From PCPOR2b sp965220385 (GTDB lineage: Bacteria > Poribacteria > WGA-4E > PCPOR2b): DNA of 64,000 nt. A program made the position numbers and the translations under genes. Location: contig OZ244825.1 of assembly GCA_965220385.1 (NCBI GenBank), forward strand, positions 6,014,001-6,078,000, in the 5' to 3' direction. Positions within the stretch are counted from its first letter, which is position 1; the number at the start of each line of letters is the position of its first letter. This document shows, one piece after another, positions 61,953 to 64,000 of the stretch. A model generated the notes under the pieces. The model was not told the origin of the DNA and did not search any database. It saw only the letters and a program-made list of their open reading frames with translations.

Positions 61953-63371
61953 TTAGAGGGTATCCGCTTTGATCATGTTCGTTGTTCCCGGTACGTCCGC
62001 CGGTATGCCCGCGATGATAACCACCTGCTCACCCGCCCCTACAAGTCCTGATTTCAATACCGCTTGTTTTGCACCTGCAATCATCGTGTCGGTGTCCGGG
62101 GCGAATTCAGTTAAGACAGGGAATGCACCCCAAAAGAGCCCTGCCCGTCGGAGCGTCGTTTCATAGGGGCTGACAACCGCAATCGGTGCAAGTGGGCGGT
62201 ACTTGGCTACCAATCTCGCGGTTTGCCCCGTCCTTGTACAACAGATAATTGCCTTCGCACCGATCTCTATGGCGGTGTGGCAGGCGGCGTGCGCGATTGC
62301 GTCCGGTACGCTCTCTTCAAGGGTGATTGGTTGACGTTTGAAGTACTCCACGTAGTCAATGGTAGTTTCGGTTGTTGTAGCGACCTGAGCCATGGTTCGG
62401 ACTGCGTCGGAAGGGTATGCACCGATAGCGGTCTCCCCGGAAAGCATTAGGGCATCCGTACCGTCGAGAATCGCGTTGGCGATGTCTGTGACCTCTGCGC
62501 GTGTGGGACGCGGATTGACAATCATCGATTCAAGCATCTGGGTTGCGGTGATGACAGGCTTGCCCACAAGGTTTGCCCATTTGATAATCTCCTTTTGGAT
62601 GAGCGGCACCTCCGGGAGGGGCACCTCCAACCCCAAATCGCCTCTGGCAACCATCACGCCATCCGCTTCGGTAAAAATTCTGTCTAAGTCGTCCAACGCC
62701 TCCCGTTTTTCCAGTTTAGCGATGATCGGTATATCGGAACCGTGTTCTCGAAGGGTGGATCTCAGGTTCTGAACGTCTGCACCACTTCTGATAAAGGATT
62801 GGGCGATCCAATCGACGCCGTGGTCAACCCCAAAGCGCAGGTCTTCGATATCTTTCGGGGTCGGAATAGAGACCTGTAATGAGATGCCGGGGACGCTGAT
62901 GCCCTTGTTTGAACTGAGCAACCCGCCCGCAACAACTTCGCAAACGATGTCTGTGCTTGTAGTCGAAACGACACACAACTCAATCTCTCCGTCCGCCAAT
63001 AGGATGTGATCCCCCGGTTTAACGTCCGCAACTAGTTCGGGGTAGTTGATCGAGACAGTATCGTGATCGCCGATGACCTCCCGTGTCGTGAGGGTGAACC
63101 TTGCATCCACGGATAATTCGATCGCCTCGTCCGAGAATTTACCGATCCGCATCTTGGGTCCGGAGAGATCTTGCAGGATTGGTATTCTGACGCCGAGCTG
63201 CTTGGACACTGTTTTCAGGTTGGCAATGGTTTGCGCGTGATCGGCGTGTGAGCCGTGTGAGAACGAAATCCGTGCGACGTTCATCCCTGACTCAATCAGT
63301 GAACGCAACATTTCTGGTGAGTTGCTGGCGGGACCGATCGTACAAACAATATTTGTGCGTTTTCGTTGCAT
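61953..63371 (-). CDS. pyk: Pyruvate kinase
   Basis: A 472-residue glycolytic enzyme making ATP and pyruvate from phosphoenolpyruvate and ADP. It opens 'KRTNIVCTIGPASNSPEMLR', with 'NVARISFSHGSHADH' (Arg, Ser and His for substrate), 'ILQDLSGPKMRIG' and the active-site 'AKLEKREALDDLDRI' and 'GVMVARGDLGLEVP' (catalytic Lys and Arg-Gly-Asp-Leu-Gly). It has a C-terminal allosteric domain. The ATG at 63371 is preferred; its upstream region has only a weak GAGT. It lies 32 bp upstream of an ABC exporter gene and 72 bp downstream of the surface-protein gene. Confidence 0.95.
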   Translation of the reverse strand: MQRKRTNIVCTIGPASNSPEMLRSLIESGMNVARISFSHGSHADHAQTIANLKTVSKQLGVRIPILQDLSGPKMRIGKFSDEAIELSVDARFTLTTREVIGDHDTVSINYPELVADVKPGDHILLADGEIELCVVSTTSTDIVCEVVAGGLLSSNKGISVPGISLQVSIPTPKDIEDLRFGVDHGVDWIAQSFIRSGADVQNLRSTLREHGSDIPIIAKLEKREALDDLDRIFTEADGVMVARGDLGLEVPLPEVPLIQKEIIKWANLVGKPVITATQMLESMIVNPRPTRAEVTDIANAILDGTDALMLSGETAIGAYPSDAVRTMAQVATTTETTIDYVEYFKRQPITLEESVPDAIAHAACHTAIEIGAKAIICCTRTGQTARLVAKYRPLAPIAVVSPYETTLRRAGLFWGAFPVLTEFAPDTDTMIAGAKQAVLKSGLVGAGEQVVIIAGIPADVPGTTNMIKADTL

Positions 63372-63443
63372 ATTATGACTCAAGTTGTTACCTGAGGTTA
63401 AGTGATTATACCATAGATCCAAACTGGGGCAAGCAGATTCGCT

Positions 63444-64000
63444 TTACTTGAGTATCAGCATCCGTCGCGTCGCAGAGAACTCACCGGCTGTCAACGTATA
63501 AAAATAGACACCGCTGGCGAGTTGCTCACCGAGTTGATTCCGACCGTCCCAATAGGCAGCACGACTTCGGCTCCGATACATACCCGCCGCCTTATGCCCT
63601 ACCGCCAAACGCCGAACGACTTTTCCGTTTATGTCATAAATTGTCAGCGTGACCTCCCCCGATTCTGCCAACTGATACGGTATCCATGTCTCCGGGTTAA
63701 ACGGGTTTGGATAGTTTGCCAACAACGCTGTCGCTTTAGGAATCAATGAAATCAGTAGTTTTTCAAGGTTCGCGATGCCTTCTTTGAAAGCGAGCGAACC
63801 GTCATCTTCTAACCGTGCCTGTGCTATCCATGACTCTATCATCACAGCGTCTACGCTTTCTGCTCCAATCGGCGCAGCGCTTGCACTGGCAATCGCCTGT
63901 GCTATGGGTACGATGTCGAAGATATTAACAACCCCGTCGCCGTTGATATCGACTGGCGAGTCGGGGGGCACCCTTTGTCCCAACTGCTGTGCGACGAGAA
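63444..64000 (-). CDS. C-terminal part of a secreted protein with dockerin-like motif and FlgD/T9SS-like sorting domain (partial)
   Basis: The frame is open through the right window edge; 185 codons are visible. A dockerin-like calcium loop 'DINGDGVVNIFDIVPIAQA' appears first. Following it is 'LLANYPNPFNPETWIPYQLA', the start of the FlgD-Ig-like C-terminal module ('VTLTIYDINGKVVRRL', 'WDGRNQLGEQLASGVYFYTL', ending 'RRMLILK'). This kind of domain is found at the end of surface or secreted proteins, used by type IX-like sorting in Bacteroidetes and frequent in Poribacteria. The catalytic or adhesive N-terminal part lies beyond 64000. A start codon cannot be judged. Confidence 0.85.
   Translation of the reverse strand, partial: LVAQQLGQRVPPDSPVDINGDGVVNIFDIVPIAQAIASASAAPIGAESVDAVMIESWIAQARLEDDGSLAFKEGIANLEKLLISLIPKATALLANYPNPFNPETWIPYQLAESGEVTLTIYDINGKVVRRLAVGHKAAGMYRSRSRAAYWDGRNQLGEQLASGVYFYTLTAGEFSATRRMLILK

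Overview
The window looks like a chromosomal piece from an uncultured, moderately GC-rich heterotroph. The best fit is Candidatus Poribacteria or a close relative. That assignment is inference. It rests on several phytanoyl-CoA-dioxygenase-like oxygenases, HEAT-repeat proteins (one fused to such an oxygenase), enolase-superfamily, Gfo/Idh/MocA, PIG-L and PmoA-like catabolic genes, a dockerin-like/'YPNPFNPET' C-terminal sorting domain at the right edge, and dense intergenic repeats. No 16S rRNA or tRNA gene was seen, so the sequence cannot prove the taxonomy.

Layout. 0-11.3 kb (minus strand): a DUF6785-like membrane protein, a PhyH-type oxygenase, and an array of six secreted six-bladed kelch propellers. 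The last four are spaced like an operon; the others are separated by repeat DNA, including three 195-bp tandem units. 11.5-17.9 kb: a CDP-alcohol phosphatidyltransferase, a TVP38/DedA-like protein, a small basic protein, a repeat-truncated gene, a Gfo/Idh/MocA oxidoreductase, an orphan nucleoside/sugar ABC permease and a class-V aminotransferase-fold enzyme. 18.1-19.6 kb: a REP-associated transposase (RAYT) embedded in its own paired palindromes. 19.6-25.3 kb: a PmoA-like protein, a brnTA locus with an internally deleted toxin, a transaldolase-family aldolase, an ECF sigma factor fused in frame to PurC, and a PIG-L deacetylase.

25.4-33.4 kb (minus strand) is a catabolic cluster: PhyH-HEAT fusion, aldo/keto reductase, FAH-family hydrolase, two enolase-superfamily proteins and a gamma-glutamyltransferase. 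33.5-39.1 kb: hisC, a mutS2 lacking Smr, a small GLTPEERL-repeat protein, a B12-binding radical SAM protein and a membrane protein. 39.5-41.5 kb: an amidohydrolase, a third PhyH and a VOC protein. 41.7-47.2 kb: an operon of a BtrH-like protein, an ABC exporter with a duplicated extracytoplasmic module, and a DUF5916 outer-membrane protein. 47.6-54.7 kb: an aspartoacylase-like protein, then the CIRCE-controlled heat-shock operon hrcA-grpE-dnaK-dnaJ followed by prmA. 54.9-64 kb: korAB, a HEAT protein, an E2 acyltransferase without a visible subunit-binding domain, an ABC exporter, pyruvate kinase, and the C-terminal end of a sorted surface protein.

Central metabolism (pyruvate kinase, 2-oxoacid:ferredoxin oxidoreductase, E2, PurC, HisC) and chaperones are interspersed with accessory catabolic and secreted functions. 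Intergenic DNA is dominated by several repeat families: RAYT/REP elements, TA-ended MITEs, 'ttaatccgcg...attcagac' repeats, 'gcccctccggggc' hairpins and a recurrent CCCGAT..ATCGGG palindrome. Two of these families have changed the end of a coding sequence.
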